64,000 nucleotides of DNA. Source: CAWHOW01 sp963831005 (GTDB lineage: Bacteria; Bacteroidota; Bacteroidia; Bacteroidales; CG2-30-32-10). This document shows positions 61,878 to 64,000 of the stretch, piece by piece. The notes below the pieces were generated by a model. That model searched no databases and was not told where the DNA came from. It worked only from the letters and a program-made list of their open reading frames with translations. Location of the stretch: positions 1 to 64,000 of the forward strand of contig CAWHOW010000015.1 of assembly GCA_963831005.1 (NCBI GenBank), given 5' to 3'. A program made the translations under genes and the position numbers. Numbering within the stretch: position 1 is the stretch's first letter; each line of letters begins with the position of its first letter.

Positions 61878-63060
61878 ACCACTGGAAAATATAAAGGTTC
61901 TCGACCTCACCCGTGTTCTTGCGGGACCCTTTTGCACTATGATATTGAACGATCTTGGTGCTTATATCCTGAAAGTCGAAGTGCCCGAAACAGGTGATGA
62001 TGCCAGAGCTTTCGGACCTTTCAAAAATGAACAGAGTCTGTATTTTGTAAGCATCAACCGTGGGAAAGATAGTATTTCCCTTAATCTGAAAAGCGAAAAA
62101 GGCAAAAAGATTTTGCTTGACCTTGTAAAGAAATTCGATATCATCATTGAAAATTATCGGCCGGGGACAATGGAAAAACTCGGACTTGGATATGATGTTT
62201 TGAAACAAGTAAATCCAAAAATAATTTATGCCGCTTCATCCGGCTTTGGTCATACAGGGCCTTATTCACAAAAGCCTGCTTATGATATTCTTGCTCAGGC
62301 AATGGGTGGAATTATGAGTATTACCGGCTGGCCTGATAGTCCTCCTACACGCGTTGGAATGTCGCTTGGTGACATTACTGCTTCACTTTACACCGCAATA
62401 GGGATCAATGCAGCCCTTTACCAGCGAACAATCTCAGGAGAAGGGCAAAAGATAGATATTTCCATGCTTGATTGTCAGGTTTCTATTCTCGAAAATGCAC
62501 TGGCTCGTTTTCAGGTTGACGGAAAATCTCCCGAACCTATCGGCAACAGGCATCCAACAATTACTCCTTTCCAGGCATTTAAGGCAAAGGACAGTTATTT
62601 TGTAATTGCAATGGGTAATGATAACCTGTGGAACAAATTCTGCTGCTGCATTAATAGAAAAGACCTGATTGCAGATGTGCGTTTTGCCACAAACGGACTG
62701 AGAACAAAAAATATAAAGGAGCTTGAACCCATACTTGCCGAGATATTCATTCAAAAAGACACAACTGAGTGGTTTGATATGTTTGAAAAAGTTCAGATAC
62801 CTTACAGCCCTATAAACACTATTGATAAGGTAATGGTTAATCCACAAGTATTATCACGGAATATGATAGTTAAAGTGGAAGACAAAAAAGCAGGCAAAGT
62901 TAAAATAGCAGGGAACCCGATTAAAATGTCTTCTATCGAAGAAGAACACGACAGAAAACCTGCACCTACTATTGGAGAACATAACCGAAAAATATATTCG
63001 GAATTGCTTGGCTACACTGATAAAGAAATTGAAGATTTGAATACAGAAGGAGTAATTTAA
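61870..63060 (+). CDS. CaiB/BaiF-family CoA-transferase
   Basis: The 396-residue class III CoA-transferase shows V-L-D-L-T-R-V-L-A-G-P-F-C-T near residue 10, E-N-Y-R-P-G-T-M near 95, the conserved aspartate in G-D-I-T-A-S-L-Y near 170, and I-D-I-S-M-L-D near 200. It moves CoA between carboxylic acids. Translational overlap with the molybdenum subunit and abutment with the amidase show one operon, so the oxidised product is probably handled as a CoA ester. Confidence 0.94.
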   Translation: MSKPLENIKVLDLTRVLAGPFCTMILNDLGAYILKVEVPETGDDARAFGPFKNEQSLYFVSINRGKDSISLNLKSEKGKKILLDLVKKFDIIIENYRPGTMEKLGLGYDVLKQVNPKIIYAASSGFGHTGPYSQKPAYDILAQAMGGIMSITGWPDSPPTRVGMSLGDITASLYTAIGINAALYQRTISGEGQKIDISMLDCQVSILENALARFQVDGKSPEPIGNRHPTITPFQAFKAKDSYFVIAMGNDNLWNKFCCCINRKDLIADVRFATNGLRTKNIKELEPILAEIFIQKDTTEWFDMFEKVQIPYSPINTIDKVMVNPQVLSRNMIVKVEDKKAGKVKIAGNPIKMSSIEEEHDRKPAPTIGEHNRKIYSELLGYTDKEIEDLNTEGVI

Positions 63061-64000
63061 ATGTACACCTCTTTCCTCTCCTTATCCGAAACGGCAGGTA
63101 AAATAATGAATGGCTATATTGATTTGAAATCTTTTATTAACAACATTTGCGATCGCATTGATAAAGTTGAACCCGAGATTTTATCTCTTATTCCTGAAGA
63201 AAACAGGAGAAACCGTTTATTAAAAGATGCCAAATTATTAATTGCTAAGTTTCCTGATAAAAATAAACGTCCTCCATTTTTTGGTATTCCAATTGGCGTA
63301 AAAGATATATTCAGAGCCGATGGTTTTGAAACCCATTGTGGTTCTAACCTTCCGGCTAAATTATTCGAAGGGGTAGAAGCTGTCTGCGTAACTAAGTTGA
63401 AAGAGCAAGGTGCATTGATTCTTGGAAAGACCGTTACTACTGAGTTTGCATACTTCGAACCGGGACCAACTAAAAACCCAAGTAATACAGCACACACTCC
63501 CGGCGGTTCAAGCAGTGGTTCCGCAGCTGCTGTGGCAGCAGGTATTACCCCCTTTGCTTTCGGAACACAAACTATCGGTTCAGTATTACGACCTGCAGCT
63601 TACTGCGGAGTTATAGGCTTTAAGCCAAGTTATGGAAGAATACCAACTGATGGAGTAATTCCTTTTTCCCAATCAGCAGACCATATTGGATTTTTCACCC
63701 AAGATATTGACGGATGTATTTTAGCATCTTCCGTTCTTTGTAGTAACTGGAAATCTTCTGCTGTTAATAAAACCAGTCGTCCTCTTATTATTGGTGTTCC
63801 TGAAGGCAAATATCTTGAACAGGCATCGGGGGATATTATTGCCGAATTCAACAAGCAATTGAAAATGCTTGAAAATAAAGGCATATTATTAAAAAAAATA
63901 AAACTCTTTAATAATATTGATGAAATAAATCGACTTCATAGGTTAATGATCGCTGCTGAAATGGCAAATGTTCATAAGGAATGGTATGCCAATTATGAAT
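63061..64000 (+). CDS. Amidase-signature hydrolase, cut by window end
   Basis: An ATG at 63061 directly follows the CoA-transferase stop, and the frame stays open for 313 codons to the edge of the window. The amidase signature is clear: F-G-I-P-I-G-V-K-D-I-F near residue 78 with the catalytic lysine, and T-P-G-G-S-S-S-G-S-A-A-A-V-A-A-G near 142 with the Ser-cisSer pair. The usual G-G-S-I-R following it appears as I-G-S-V-L-R. The substrate is unknown; a breakdown product of the same pathway is likely. Confidence 0.9.
   Translation, partial: MYTSFLSLSETAGKIMNGYIDLKSFINNICDRIDKVEPEILSLIPEENRRNRLLKDAKLLIAKFPDKNKRPPFFGIPIGVKDIFRADGFETHCGSNLPAKLFEGVEAVCVTKLKEQGALILGKTVTTEFAYFEPGPTKNPSNTAHTPGGSSSGSAAAVAAGITPFAFGTQTIGSVLRPAAYCGVIGFKPSYGRIPTDGVIPFSQSADHIGFFTQDIDGCILASSVLCSNWKSSAVNKTSRPLIIGVPEGKYLEQASGDIIAEFNKQLKMLENKGILLKKIKLFNNIDEINRLHRLMIAAEMANVHKEWYANYE

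Overview
The window reads as chromosomal DNA of a member of the Bacteroidota, probably an uncultured lineage. The evidence is AT-rich DNA, near absence of Shine-Dalgarno sequences, many promoters of the Bacteroidota type (TTG / TTTG about 20 bases before TAnnTTTG), several proteins ending in type IX secretion (T9SS) sorting domains (ends such as RKFVKE), and a SusC-like TonB receptor with an N-terminal carboxypeptidase-regulatory-like domain.

Region by region. 1-3.2 kb: a lipoprotein, gltX, a ProX-type deacylase and a possible 48-residue small gene. 3.3-16 kb: a glycan locus with a LacI regulator, a FucP/NagP-like sugar transporter, a ROK kinase, a GH20 hexosaminidase, a secreted YVTN propeller and a GH92 mannosidase. 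Together these suit trimming of N-glycan or chitin-type sugars outside the cell followed by uptake and phosphorylation. 16-20.5 kb: housekeeping genes (GroES-like, methyltransferase, HemW, YraN, LD-carboxypeptidase). 20.5-24.4 kb and 36.8-40.2 kb: the two halves of a PrkA / DUF444 / SpoVR stress-kinase module, all on the minus strand, with 12 kb of accessory DNA between them. That accessory DNA holds a frameshifted repeat adhesin, a PHP-domain protein, a T9SS lipase, an amidohydrolase, an aspartic protease and a small secreted protein. 40.3-42.5 kb: metG and tRNA-Arg(CCT). 42.6-47.2 kb and 57.4-64 kb: a catabolic cluster (FdrA-like, DUF1116, cyclase-family hydrolase; then the three xanthine-dehydrogenase-family subunits, a CaiB/BaiF CoA-transferase and an amidase cut by the window end). 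It is interrupted by 10 kb of accessory genes: Bro-N/DinD-like, a membrane TPR protein, decayed genes, a LytTR protein and a TonB receptor with a His-containing partner.

The most unusual content is in the non-coding DNA. Three arrays at 10.78-10.98, 30.8-31.26 and 51.68-52.32 kb have unrelated sequences, yet all repeat with a 21-bp (or 2 x 21 = 42-bp) step. In the first array and most of the second, each unit carries a short dyad of the form 5-2-5. Two arrays sit directly behind an unrecognised gene of about 250 codons and before a short decayed reading frame. Other structure includes: a GxxExxY nuclease-like gene bracketed by copies of its own 3' end plus a GCGGGA-ended palindrome that also occurs without the gene in front of the xanthine-dehydrogenase-type genes; a four-helix-bundle gene bounded by inverted repeats inside that operon; three secreted-protein genes whose N-terminal coding sequence is made of dispersed repeat DNA; and a duplicated 5' end of the amidohydrolase gene that brackets the lipase. 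All family assignments were made by reading motifs and none has been confirmed by database search.
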